Assembly (NCBI GenBank): GCA_910579105.1
Contig: CAJTRT010000061.1
Location: 1 to 13,058 of the forward strand
Source: an uncultured Muribaculaceae bacterium
GTDB lineage: Bacteria > Bacteroidota > Bacteroidia > Bacteroidales > Muribaculaceae
Direction of reading: 5' to 3'
DNA: 13,058 nt
Shown here: piece by piece, positions 1 through 6,926 of the stretch
Layout: each line of letters starts with the position of its first letter
How positions within the stretch are numbered: the stretch's first letter is position 1
Program-made: the position numbers and the translations under genes
Notes under the pieces: generated by a model
What the model saw: only the letters and a program-made list of their open reading frames with translations
What the model was told of the DNA's origin: nothing
Database searches by the model: none

Positions 1-1
1 C

Positions 2-1105
2 GTCAGCCTGGAGACTCTTTCGGGACAGGTGATGATGCTGATGTGGTACATGTCATTCATCTTCTTCCTCATACCGCTCCGCATGTTCGCCGGCATGAGC
101 TTCAGTATGGATGACTTTTTCAACAGGCTTTACCCGTATGTGATAATTTACTGTGTGTTCTACTGGATAGACGGGCTGATTCTCAACGGGCCGGTATTCC
201 TTCCGCAGCTGCAGCCCTTTATGGGCGTACACCCGTTTTACAAGCTCTATATGTTCCCGCTCAGCATGCAGGTATCCCGCGTGTACCCCCCGGGGTTCTA
301 TCTGGCGCTGATGCTTATGTACCCTCTCGTGCGCGAGTACAAACTGCGATGGTGGGAGGGGGTGCTTCTGCTGGTGAGCCTGATGATTACCAAGACATTC
401 TCTCTCATAACGGCTGTCTTGCTGGGCTTCATAATCTGCCAGAAAGGATTCTCGAAGACAAGCAAATACTTCGTGCTCGGGGCGGGCCTGTTCGCAGCCC
501 TGTACGCCGTCGATTTATCCATATCCGACATATCGCAGCTCGCGACTAACACCGGCAGCAGGCTGCGGGTAGCATCCACGATAAACCAGTTCGTCCTGCT
601 GGATTCGGCGCAAGACTCCGAAGATCTCGCGGAGTTCGGCACCGGGCGCATGGCCCAGATCATTCCAAAAGTCGAAAGGCTCTACGGCATGGGCCTTGAA
701 TGGACGGGATTCGGATTCCTGCATCCATACAAGACCGACAACCCGGCTTTTATGATCGACAACGAGTATTATTCCGACATATCGCAGAGCGAGGAGTCGG
801 TAGCCGCTGTGGAAGTGATTCCCGTGCAGGTGTTTCTGAACATAGGCTACCTCGGGTTGATATGGCACATTCTGTTCCTGACAGGCCTTATACTCGTGAT
901 ACGCCGCCTGCCCGACGCAAAGTACTTCTGGACCCTGATGGCGATGTTCATATGGCTCGGCATCTCCGGCTTCTGCGGCATGGTGCAGGTACAGGGTCAG
1001 ATGGTGGTCGCCACAGCTTTCGCGATGGTCATATTGCAGGACAAGACCCGCTGCGGGATAAACTGCGGCGAATCGCCGGTCCTATTCGTTAGAAAGCGGG
1101 CTTGA
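2..1105 (+). CDS. O-antigen polymerase/ligase-like membrane protein (5' partial)
   Basis: The reading frame is open to the left edge, so the true start lies outside the window; the GTG at 29 is only the first start-like codon inside it. The visible part (about 368 codons) is a multi-pass inner-membrane protein. Counting from codon 29, hydrophobic segments lie near residues 1-18, 34-53, 88-100, 109-137, 145-163, 260-290, 297-315 and 320-338. A long polar loop at about 165-258 contains GTGR and a Gly-rich GMGLEWTGFGF stretch. A large loop before the last membrane helices is typical of Wzy polymerases and WaaL-type ligases that join surface-polysaccharide units. The convergent neighbour is an acyltransferase-3 protein, which fits a polysaccharide locus. 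The family has very low sequence conservation, so this is a topology-based call; another polytopic membrane protein is possible. Confidence 0.6.
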   Translation, partial: VSLETLSGQVMMLMWYMSFIFFLIPLRMFAGMSFSMDDFFNRLYPYVIIYCVFYWIDGLILNGPVFLPQLQPFMGVHPFYKLYMFPLSMQVSRVYPPGFYLALMLMYPLVREYKLRWWEGVLLLVSLMITKTFSLITAVLLGFIICQKGFSKTSKYFVLGAGLFAALYAVDLSISDISQLATNTGSRLRVASTINQFVLLDSAQDSEDLAEFGTGRMAQIIPKVERLYGMGLEWTGFGFLHPYKTDNPAFMIDNEYYSDISQSEESVAAVEVIPVQVFLNIGYLGLIWHILFLTGLILVIRRLPDAKYFWTLMAMFIWLGISGFCGMVQVQGQMVVATAFAMVILQDKTRCGINCGESPVLFVRKRA

Positions 1106-1136
1106 CTGACCGCAAGCCGGTTTAAAACGCTATCGC

Positions 1137-2177
1137 CTATTTCAACCCGAAGAACCTGCGAGCGAGCCGGGAGGGAACGCGCTCGACACACTTGCTGACG
1201 AGGACCGACACGACGACCGCAGCCGCGCAGCTGACCACATAATACGGCACTTGCAGCCATTCCGACGGCATACGCCGCCAGACAAACAGCTCCAGGAACA
1301 TCTGCGGGAAAATACCTATGAGGAAAATCTGGAACGAATAGTCGCGGAAAGAGGCGAAAAGCCGCGGCAGACGTTCACGCAGCCACACTCCCCACGCCAC
1401 CGACATAGCGATTCCCGCGGAAGCCGTGACCACCGCGGGCGTCTCGCCGATAAGCACAGCGGCCGCGAAAGATGCCGTAAGCGCTACGGGCACCCACCAT
1501 CTGTACTCCGCATACCTGTAAAGCGAGTATTTGAAAAACAATATACCGGCGACGAAATAAAACATATATCCAGGCACTCCGCCAAGGTTGAACCAGGGCC
1601 CGAAAGACCACGGGTTTCCGAAAACGAACGGCAGCAGCGTCGCCCCAAGCAACGCCATCTCGAGATACTGGTTTTTCAAAGCCGCGCGGTAAAGCGGGTA
1701 CATGGCCATGAACCACAGCAGGGTAGCCACAAACCACATCTCGGCAATCGGGCCGTGGGCAGGGTCGAATAACGCTGCCAGATATGATTCCAGGCTGATC
1801 TCGACCCCGCCGCGTTTCGTATAGGAACCGAGAAATCCTTTCAGTACCAATGCGAAAAAGGTAAAGAACAAATATGGCAGCACCAGGCGCTTGAACTTGT
1901 CGGCATATAGCGCCCGCGTCCCCCATCCCTTCGCGAGTCTTGAATAGTATAGCAGCCCACCCGAAACGAACATAAAAAGCGGCATATGGAACGCGTAGCA
2001 GAACCGCGTCACCGCGGCGCTGAACCAGTAGAGCTCGCCAGGTACCCTGTAAGTAAAGCAACCGACATGGCCGATGACCACCAAGAGAATCGCCCATCCC
2101 TGGACTATCGAAAGCCACAGAATCTTCTGGTTGCCGCTTACCGGCCGGTGGCCGGCGGCAGATTGTGTTGAATCCAT
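1137..2177 (-). CDS. Acyltransferase-3 family membrane protein (putative sugar O-acetyltransferase)
   Basis: A protein of 346 residues, rich in membrane helices along its whole length. The N-terminal signature of the acyltransferase-3 family is present: a helix ending in the conserved active-site His (VVIGH, His37), then FHMPLFMFVSG at residues 63-73. Ten or so hydrophobic segments follow. The form resembles the fucose 4-O-acetylase/OafA-like branch, which transfers acetyl or other acyl groups to sugars of surface or secreted glycans at the inner membrane. The substrate cannot be told from sequence. The ATG at 2177 gives the full family N-terminus; no Shine-Dalgarno is visible, as is usual for the phylum. 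It lies 64 bp downstream of the radical SAM gene on the same strand and converges on the polymerase-like gene with a 31-bp gap. No promoter match was found in the 64-bp gap, so it may be cotranscribed with the gene upstream. Confidence 0.85.
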   Translation of the reverse strand: MDSTQSAAGHRPVSGNQKILWLSIVQGWAILLVVIGHVGCFTYRVPGELYWFSAAVTRFCYAFHMPLFMFVSGGLLYYSRLAKGWGTRALYADKFKRLVLPYLFFTFFALVLKGFLGSYTKRGGVEISLESYLAALFDPAHGPIAEMWFVATLLWFMAMYPLYRAALKNQYLEMALLGATLLPFVFGNPWSFGPWFNLGGVPGYMFYFVAGILFFKYSLYRYAEYRWWVPVALTASFAAAVLIGETPAVVTASAGIAMSVAWGVWLRERLPRLFASFRDYSFQIFLIGIFPQMFLELFVWRRMPSEWLQVPYYVVSCAAAVVVSVLVSKCVERVPSRLARRFFGLK

Positions 2178-2178
2178 A

Positions 2179-2207
2179 TTTGTGACGCGATATATGTTTG
2201 TGACGCG
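2179..2207. repeat. Two tandem 11-bp repeats upstream of the acyltransferase gene
   Basis: TTTGTGACGCG occurs at 2179-2189 and again at 2197-2207, 18 bp apart start to start. On the coding strand this reads CGCGTCACAAA twice, ending immediately before the ATG of the acyltransferase gene. Direct repeats spaced roughly two helical turns apart can be a regulator binding site, but they could also be a local duplication. The repeat is seen directly; a function is inference. Confidence 0.5.
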
Positions 2208-2241
2208 GACTTTGTCGGGAATCGGGTTGACGCTCGATAAA

Positions 2242-3030
2242 TCAGTTGACCTGCACCGGGATCGACGTGGCAGCCGCCACCAGGTCGCCTATCGCCCGCA
2301 GTTCCGCGGCGGGAATCTTTTCGAGAGTGCGTGCGGGAGTCGGCCGGTCAATGGAGTAGAGCATTATCTCGCGGGGGCGTATGCGCCGGTACGCGTCGAT
2401 GAGCGCCGACACTTCCTTCTCGGACGTATTGTCAATTCTCGCGCCCTCCCACTCTCCGCGGAGCATCATAGTCTGTATTATGCCTGTACCTGCGAACCGC
2501 GAGAGGCGGCCGATGACCCCGGCAGCGTTGAACCCCGGGTCATTGGGGCGGTCGAGCACCCTGACTGTGCCGTCGAGGGCCGAATCGAGTTTCAGAATAT
2601 TGTTGTCGACCTTTTCAAGAGCGGCGCACACGGCATCGGAACCGAGGCGGGTAGAGTTAGTGAGCACGCTTACCTTCGCCTGCGGGAAGTATCGGTCGCG
2701 CGACCGCAGCGTGTCATCAACGATTTCCGGGAACTCAGGGTGCAGCGTCGGCTCACCGTTGCCGGAGAAGGTAATCACATCAAGCGCCTCCCCCGCCTCG
2801 CTCATCGCGGCGAGTTTCTCTTCGAGCAGCCGCGCTACCTCCGCGCGTGGCGCCATTCCGGTAGTGCCAGGACCCTGGGCATTGAACCCTGCCTCGCAGT
2901 AAAGGCAGTCAAAGGAACAGATCTTGCCATCGTCCGGCGTCAGGTTTATACCAAGCGATGTGCCGAGACGGCGCGAGTGGATCGGGCCGAAAATCGTTGA
3001 ATGGAACAATACCCTCTGCATATGATTCAT
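2242..3030 (-). CDS. Radical SAM protein (COG0731-like)
   Basis: A 262-residue cytosolic protein. The cluster-binding motif is CSFDCLYCE with Cys38, Cys42 and Cys45 (CxxxCxxC), which holds the [4Fe-4S] cluster that cleaves S-adenosylmethionine. It is preceded by GPIHSRRLGTSLGINL and followed by the glycine-rich SGNGEPTLHPEF at about residues 89-100. This layout matches the small radical SAM family COG0731, related to wybutosine-type Fe-S oxidoreductases, whose bacterial members have no settled reaction. No extra Cys cluster for auxiliary Fe-S centres is apparent. The ATG at 3030 is used here, but Met4 could also serve as start, since conserved sequence begins shortly after it. It follows frr by 66 bp on the same strand; a perfect inverted repeat fills most of that gap and ends 7 nt before the ATG. 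Family assignment is firm; the substrate is unknown. Confidence 0.88.
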   Translation of the reverse strand: MNHMQRVLFHSTIFGPIHSRRLGTSLGINLTPDDGKICSFDCLYCEAGFNAQGPGTTGMAPRAEVARLLEEKLAAMSEAGEALDVITFSGNGEPTLHPEFPEIVDDTLRSRDRYFPQAKVSVLTNSTRLGSDAVCAALEKVDNNILKLDSALDGTVRVLDRPNDPGFNAAGVIGRLSRFAGTGIIQTMMLRGEWEGARIDNTSEKEVSALIDAYRRIRPREIMLYSIDRPTPARTLEKIPAAELRAIGDLVAAATSIPVQVN

Positions 3031-3037
3031 AGATTAC

Positions 3038-3074
3038 GAGGGTGTGTCAAAAAAAATAATTAAGACACACCCTC
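3038..3074. repeat. Perfect 11-bp inverted repeat (hairpin) before the radical SAM gene
   Basis: GAGGGTGTGTC at 3038-3048 is matched exactly by GACACACCCTC at 3064-3074, with a 15-nt A/T-only loop. Short direct repeats AGATTA flank it at 3031-3036 and 3075-3080 (one extra base on the left). On the transcribed minus strand the hairpin ends 7 nt before the radical SAM ATG. The T-run lies in the loop rather than after the stem, so this is not a canonical intrinsic terminator. The flanking direct repeats fit a tiny palindromic insertion or paired insertion-sequence ends; a role in transcript processing or translation control is equally possible. Confidence 0.75.
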
Positions 3075-3096
3075 AGATTATGATATTTTCACCCAG

Positions 3097-3657
3097 TCAG
3101 ACTGTCAGGATCTCTTTCTCCTTGGCGGCGAAAAGCTCGTCGATCTGTTTCAGGTAGCGGTCGTGGAGCTTCTGGGCGTTGGCCTCGGCATCTTTCTCGA
3201 CATCCTCGGGCATCCCTTGCTTCACCGCCTTTTTCAGACCCTCGATCGCGTCGCGGCGGGCGTTGCGAACCGACACCTTGGCGTTCTCGGCCTCAGCCTT
3301 CGACTGCTTAACGAGCTGCTTGCGGCGCTCTTCGGTCAGGGGCGGTATGCATATGCGGATCACCTCGCCGTTGTTCTCGGGAGTGATTCCGAGGTCGGAG
3401 TTGATGATTGCCTTCTCGATCTCCTTGAACATGGATTTCTCCCAGGGAGTGATCGCGATGGTACGCGCGTCGGGCACCGATATATTGGCCACGTTGGAAA
3501 TCGGCGCCATCGAGCCGTAGTAGTTCACGCGGCAGGAGTCGAGCAGCTTCGGATTGGCCTTTCCGGCGCGGATGTGGCTCAGGGAATCCTCCAGGTAGGC
3601 CACGGCGAGTTCCATTTTCTCCTCGGCCGGGCCGAGATAGGTTTTGGGGTCAGTCAT
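3097..3657 (-). CDS. frr: Ribosome recycling factor
   Basis: This 186-residue protein has the length and sequence of RRF, which works with EF-G to split the post-termination ribosome so its subunits can be reused. Recognisable conserved stretches are HIRAGKANPKLLD near residue 28, YYGSMAPISNVANISVPDARTI (around 46-68), NSDLGITPENNGEVIRICIPPLTEERR (around 86-112) and the basic VRNARRDA near 130. The C-terminal third is the long coiled helix of domain I. The ATG at 3657 gives the normal MTDPKTYL-type N-terminus of the phylum. It sits 33 bp downstream of pyrH on the same strand, the arrangement found widely in bacteria, and is probably read from the pyrH promoter. No independent promoter match was seen in the gap. 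Confidence 0.98.
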   Translation of the reverse strand: MTDPKTYLGPAEEKMELAVAYLEDSLSHIRAGKANPKLLDSCRVNYYGSMAPISNVANISVPDARTIAITPWEKSMFKEIEKAIINSDLGITPENNGEVIRICIPPLTEERRKQLVKQSKAEAENAKVSVRNARRDAIEGLKKAVKQGMPEDVEKDAEANAQKLHDRYLKQIDELFAAKEKEILTV

Positions 3658-3690
3658 AACAAGTCGTGAGTTATGTGGTTTAAATGAATT

Positions 3691-4401
3691 TCAATAGACT
3701 AAGGTGCCGATTGGTTCGCCGGCCATGACGCGGGCGAGGTTTCCGGGGGTATCCATGTCGAACACTATGATCGGCAGGTGGTTCTCCTTGCAGAGGGCCG
3801 TGGCCGTGAGGTCCATGACCTTCAGGCCGCGGGAATACACCTCGTCATATGTTATTTCCGAGAACTTCGTGGCTGCCGGATCCTTCTCGGGGTCGGCGGT
3901 ATAGATGCCGTCGACACGGGTTCCTTTGAGCATCACGTCGGCCTCGACCTCCACACCGCGCAGGGCGGCCCCGGTATCGGTGGTGAAGAACGGGTTACCC
4001 GTGCCACCGGCGAGGATGGCGACAGCGCCACCCTTCATCGCCTCTATGGCGCGCCATTTGCTGTAATGCTCGCCCACGGGATGCATGTTTATGGCTGTGA
4101 ACACCTTCGCCGGCTGACCTATGGCTTCCAGGGCAGAGCTGAGCGCCAGCGAGTTGATGGTGGTGGCCAACATTCCCATCTGGTCTCCCTTCACGCGGTC
4201 GAAGCCTTTGGCCGCTCCCTGCATCCCTCGGAAGATATTCCCTCCGCCGATCACGATGGCCACCTGCACGCCGCCGGCGGCTATTTCGGCAATCTGTCGG
4301 GCGTATTCCCCGAGCCGCTCGGGGTCGATGCCGTAGTGCTGCGCCCCCATCAGCGACTCGCCGCTGAGTTTCAGAAGCACGCGGTTGTATTTTGTCCTCA
4401 T
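3691..4401 (-). CDS. pyrH: UMP kinase (uridylate kinase)
   Basis: A 236-residue cytosolic enzyme of the amino-acid-kinase fold that phosphorylates UMP to UDP with ATP, an essential step of pyrimidine nucleotide synthesis. The N-terminal LLKLSGESLMG (Lys11), the GGGNIFRG loop (residues 52-59), GTGNPFFTTDTGAALRGVE (around 133-151) and LKGTRVDGIYTADP (around 158-171) are all present and match bacterial PyrH rather than eukaryotic UMP/CMP kinases. Length is normal. The ATG at 4401 begins the usual MxxxYxRxLLKLSGE N-terminus. It is the first gene of a pyrH-frr pair, with a Bacteroidetes-type promoter at 4425-4456. Bacterial PyrH enzymes are commonly regulated by UTP and GTP; nothing in the sequence argues against that here. 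Confidence 0.98.
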   Translation of the reverse strand: MRTKYNRVLLKLSGESLMGAQHYGIDPERLGEYARQIAEIAAGGVQVAIVIGGGNIFRGMQGAAKGFDRVKGDQMGMLATTINSLALSSALEAIGQPAKVFTAINMHPVGEHYSKWRAIEAMKGGAVAILAGGTGNPFFTTDTGAALRGVEVEADVMLKGTRVDGIYTADPEKDPAATKFSEITYDEVYSRGLKVMDLTATALCKENHLPIIVFDMDTPGNLARVMAGEPIGTLVY

Positions 4402-4424
4402 ATCAGGTATCTTTTATTCCGTTA

Positions 4425-4456
4425 CAAATTTAGCCCATTCCCGGCAATTTTCCAAA
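4425..4456 (-). promoter_or_regulatory. Promoter for pyrH-frr (Bacteroidetes type)
   Basis: Read on the minus strand, TTTG (4456-4453) is followed after 20 nt by TAAATTTG (4432-4425). This matches the Bacteroidetes primary-sigma consensus of TTTG at -33 and TAnnTTTG at -7 in both elements and in spacing. The predicted transcription start is about 4417-4420, leaving a leader of roughly 20 nt before the pyrH ATG. Confidence 0.75.
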
Positions 4457-4495
4457 CACCACCCGGAAAAAACCGCGATACCGCTCACGGCGGGC

Positions 4496-4505
4496 TGGCG
4501 CGCCA
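4496..4505. repeat. 10-bp perfect palindrome between divergent promoters
   Basis: TGGCGCGCCA reads the same on both strands. It lies upstream of the -33 elements of both the pyrH and nfnA promoters, 40 and 20 bp away respectively. It could be an operator half-site pair, but a GC-rich palindrome of this length can occur by chance. Confidence 0.35.
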
Positions 4506-4525
4506 CGCGGCCCGTATAGATTTTT

Positions 4526-4556
4526 TTTGACGTGGCTGGGAAGTTTCGTATATTTG
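4526..4556 (+). promoter_or_regulatory. Promoter for the nfnA-nfnB-ilvA-acyl-CoA ligase operon
   Basis: TTTG at 4526-4529, at the end of a T-run, is followed after exactly 19 nt by TATATTTG at 4549-4556. Both elements and the spacing fit the Bacteroidetes primary-sigma consensus. The start of transcription should be near 4561-4564, giving a leader of about 70 nt. That leader contains a weak stem (GCGGC 4575-4579 with GCCGC 4595-4599). Confidence 0.8.
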
Positions 4557-4633
4557 CGGAAATTAACGGGGCCTGCGGCAATAAATGACCTCTGGCCGCG
4601 CTTATGTCACATCTGATACCTCAGCATATATCA

Positions 4634-5413
4634 ATGAACAAGATTCTTTCCAAGGAGCATTTCTCGGAGAAGGTGGTTAAACTCGTCGTGGAGGCGCCGC
4701 TGATTGCCAAGGCGCGCCGCCCGGGGCACTTCGTAATCGCGATCTGCGACGAGAAGGGGGAGCGCATCCCGCTTACCATCGCCGACGCCGATCCAAAGAA
4801 CGGAACAATCACCCTGGTAGTCCAGGCCATCGGTGAATCGACCGCGCGGATCTGCGCCAAGGAACCGGGCGAATACCTCCGCGACGTGGTCGGCCCGCTG
4901 GGTCGCGCCACCGACATACGCCGCTACGGCACCGTCGTCTGCTGCGGAGGAGGCGTCGGGGTCGCCCCGCTGCTTCCCATCCTCGCGGCGATGAAAGAGG
5001 CCGGCAACCGCGTTATAGCCGTGCTGGCAGCCCGCACCCGCGACCTGATCATCCTGGAAGAGGAGGTGCGCCGCCATGCCGACGAGGTAATCATCATGAC
5101 CGACGACGGCTCCTATGGCCGCAAGGGGCTGGTGACCGACGGCGTTGAAGAGGTTATCCGCCGCGAGAAAGTCGACCTCGCGTGCACCATCGGCCCCGCC
5201 GTGATGATGAAGTTCGTCAGCCTGCTGACAAAGAAATACGAGGTGCCAACCATCTGCTCGCTCAACACCATTATGGTGGATGGCACGGGGATGTGCGGCG
5301 CATGCCGCGTGACAGTCGGAGGAAAGATGCGCTTCGTATGCGTCGACGGACCCGAATTTGACGCGCACCAAGTTGACTTCGACGAGATGCTCACGCGTCT
5401 TCGCTCTTACTAA
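4634..5413 (+). CDS. nfnA: Ferredoxin-NADP+ reductase-like FAD/[2Fe-2S] subunit (NfnA/SudB-type)
   Basis: A 259-residue protein of the dihydroorotate dehydrogenase electron-transfer-subunit family. An FAD-binding barrel comes first (RPGHFVIAICDEKGERIPLTIAD, around 29-51), then a nucleotide-binding domain with CCGGGVGVAPLLPI (around 103-116). The C-terminal cluster site MCGACRV...FVCVDGPEFD offers Cys221, Cys224 and Cys236 plus nearby Asp216; in characterised NfnA proteins a [2Fe-2S] cluster is held by three Cys and one Asp. It pairs with the flavoprotein encoded 19 bp downstream to form NfnAB, which couples NADH and reduced ferredoxin to NADP+ reduction. I chose the ATG at 4634 because family members start MNKI(L/V)SKE; an in-frame ATG at 4604 would add ten residues. 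SudAB-type sulfide dehydrogenase or plain ferredoxin:NADP+ reductase are alternative activities of the same architecture. Confidence 0.9.
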   Translation: MNKILSKEHFSEKVVKLVVEAPLIAKARRPGHFVIAICDEKGERIPLTIADADPKNGTITLVVQAIGESTARICAKEPGEYLRDVVGPLGRATDIRRYGTVVCCGGGVGVAPLLPILAAMKEAGNRVIAVLAARTRDLIILEEEVRRHADEVIIMTDDGSYGRKGLVTDGVEEVIRREKVDLACTIGPAVMMKFVSLLTKKYEVPTICSLNTIMVDGTGMCGACRVTVGGKMRFVCVDGPEFDAHQVDFDEMLTRLRSY

Positions 5414-5432
5414 CCATTTGACTAACACCTCT

Positions 5433-6905
5433 ATGAATCAGGATACAATATCGCCTCGCGACGCCGTATGGCGCGAAGATCTTCGCAAGGCCCACACACC
5501 TAAGCAGCGCCGCGAGATTCCCCGCGTGAAAATGCCGGAACTGTCTCCCGGCTACCGCGTGACATGCAACGAAGAGGTGAACCAGGGACTTTCAGCCGAA
5601 CAGGCGGTGCTCGAGGCAACGCGGTGTCTCGACTGCCCCACTCCGACGTGCGTGACCGGCTGCCCGGTCGGCATCAACATCCCGGGCTTCATAAAGAACA
5701 TCGAGAGAGGCGACTTCCCCGCCGCGGCAGCCACCCTGCGCGAGACCTCGGCCCTCCCGGCAGTCTGCGGGCGCGTCTGCCCCCAGGAACGCCAGTGCGA
5801 ATCGAAGTGCGTATACCTTAAAATGAACCAGCCGGCAGTGGCAATCGGCTACCTGGAACGTTTCGCGGCCGACACTGCCAACGAGGCCGCCTCCCGCGGC
5901 GAAGCTCCCGCGGCAGCCGCTCCGGCTCGCAATGGCAAAAAAGTGGCCGTTGTCGGTTCGGGCCCGGCGGCGCTGTCGTTCGCCGGCGACATGGCCCGCA
6001 GAGGCTACACCGTTGAAGTGTTTGAGGCGCTCCACGAAATCGGGGGAGTGCTCAAATACGGCATACCCGAATTCCGCCTTCCAAACAGCGTTGTGGACAT
6101 AGAGATTGACGCTCTGCGCGCCGCCGGAGTAAAGTTTACGGCCGACTGCGTTGTCGGAAAGACGCTCAGTTACGACGACCTGCTCGAGCAGGGTTTCGAC
6201 GGCGTGTTTGTCGCCTCCGGAGCCGGCCTGCCTCGGTTCATGGGCATACCAGGCGAGAACGCCATAGGCGTGATGTCGTCGAACGAATACCTGACCCGCA
6301 TAAACCTCATGGGCGCGGGAAAACCCGGATGGGCAACGCCGGTAATCAAAGGGAAGCGCGTGGCCGTGGTCGGAGCCGGGAACACGGCGATGGACTCCTG
6401 CCGCACGGCGCGCCGCATGGGAGCCGAGGAGGTCTACATAGTGTACCGCCGCAGCGAGGCCGAAATGCCGGCCCGGGTGGAGGAGGTGCGCCACGCCAAG
6501 GAGGAGGGCGTCACCTTCCTCACCCTCCACAATCCCATCGAGTACCTGACCGATGAAAAAGGCCGTGTAAGGGCCATGCGCCTGCAACGGATGGAACTTG
6601 GCGAGCCTGACGCGTCCGGGCGCCGTTCGCCTGTCCCCATCGAAGGCGACATCATCGAAATGCCTGTCGACGAGGTGATCGTCAGCGTCGGCGTATCGCC
6701 CAATCCGTTGATTCCAAACTCCATCGACGGTCTCGAAGTCACGCGCCGGGGCACGCTCGCGGTCAACGAGGAAACCCTCGAGACTACCCTGCCGATGCTC
6801 TTCGCCGGAGGCGACATAGTGCGCGGCGGAGCCACTGTGATCCTCGCCATGGGGGACGGACGACGCGCCGCGGCCGCCATGGACGAAAAACTCTCACAAA
6901 AATAA
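5433..6905 (+). CDS. nfnB: NADPH-dependent glutamate synthase small-subunit-like flavoprotein (NfnB/GltD-type)
   Basis: A 490-residue protein with the GltD/NfnB layout. The N-terminal Fe-S domain has two Cys clusters: Cys65, 68, 73, 77 (CLDCPTPTCVTGCP) and Cys112, 116, 122, 126 (CGRVCPQERQCESKC). Next come the FAD Rossmann motif VVGSGPAAL (173-181), the NADPH-site motif VVGAGNTAMD (312-321), and the C-terminal FAD contact FAGGDIVRGGATVILAMGDGR (457-477). No large glutamate synthase subunit is nearby and the partner 19 bp upstream is NfnA-like, which favours the NfnAB transhydrogenase over true glutamate synthase. Databases often call such proteins gltA or gltD. The ATG at 5433 is preferred because it gives the conserved N-terminus; the frame extends upstream to 5358 but only by overlapping the end of nfnA. 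IlvA follows after 21 bp. Confidence 0.92.
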   Translation: MNQDTISPRDAVWREDLRKAHTPKQRREIPRVKMPELSPGYRVTCNEEVNQGLSAEQAVLEATRCLDCPTPTCVTGCPVGINIPGFIKNIERGDFPAAAATLRETSALPAVCGRVCPQERQCESKCVYLKMNQPAVAIGYLERFAADTANEAASRGEAPAAAAPARNGKKVAVVGSGPAALSFAGDMARRGYTVEVFEALHEIGGVLKYGIPEFRLPNSVVDIEIDALRAAGVKFTADCVVGKTLSYDDLLEQGFDGVFVASGAGLPRFMGIPGENAIGVMSSNEYLTRINLMGAGKPGWATPVIKGKRVAVVGAGNTAMDSCRTARRMGAEEVYIVYRRSEAEMPARVEEVRHAKEEGVTFLTLHNPIEYLTDEKGRVRAMRLQRMELGEPDASGRRSPVPIEGDIIEMPVDEVIVSVGVSPNPLIPNSIDGLEVTRRGTLAVNEETLETTLPMLFAGGDIVRGGATVILAMGDGRRAAAAMDEKLSQK

Positions 6906-6926
6906 ACTTCACATAGATATTCCGGT

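Noticed and set aside
2074..3000. A 308-codon open frame on the plus strand, opposite the radical SAM gene
   Set aside because: The minus strand carries the CxxxCxxC and GNGEPT motifs; the plus-strand frame is a mirror artefact.
3038..3074. Intrinsic terminator for frr
   Set aside because: The stem is strong, but the T-run is inside the loop and no U-tract follows the stem on either strand; recorded as an inverted repeat instead.
4604..4633. Upstream ATG as the start of nfnA
   Set aside because: It adds MSHLIPQHIS, which is not typical of the family; the ATG at 4634 gives the usual MNKILSKE N-terminus. It cannot be fully excluded.
5358..5432. Upstream extension of the nfnB reading frame
   Set aside because: It overlaps the 3' end of nfnA and encodes unrelated residues; conserved sequence starts after the ATG at 5433.
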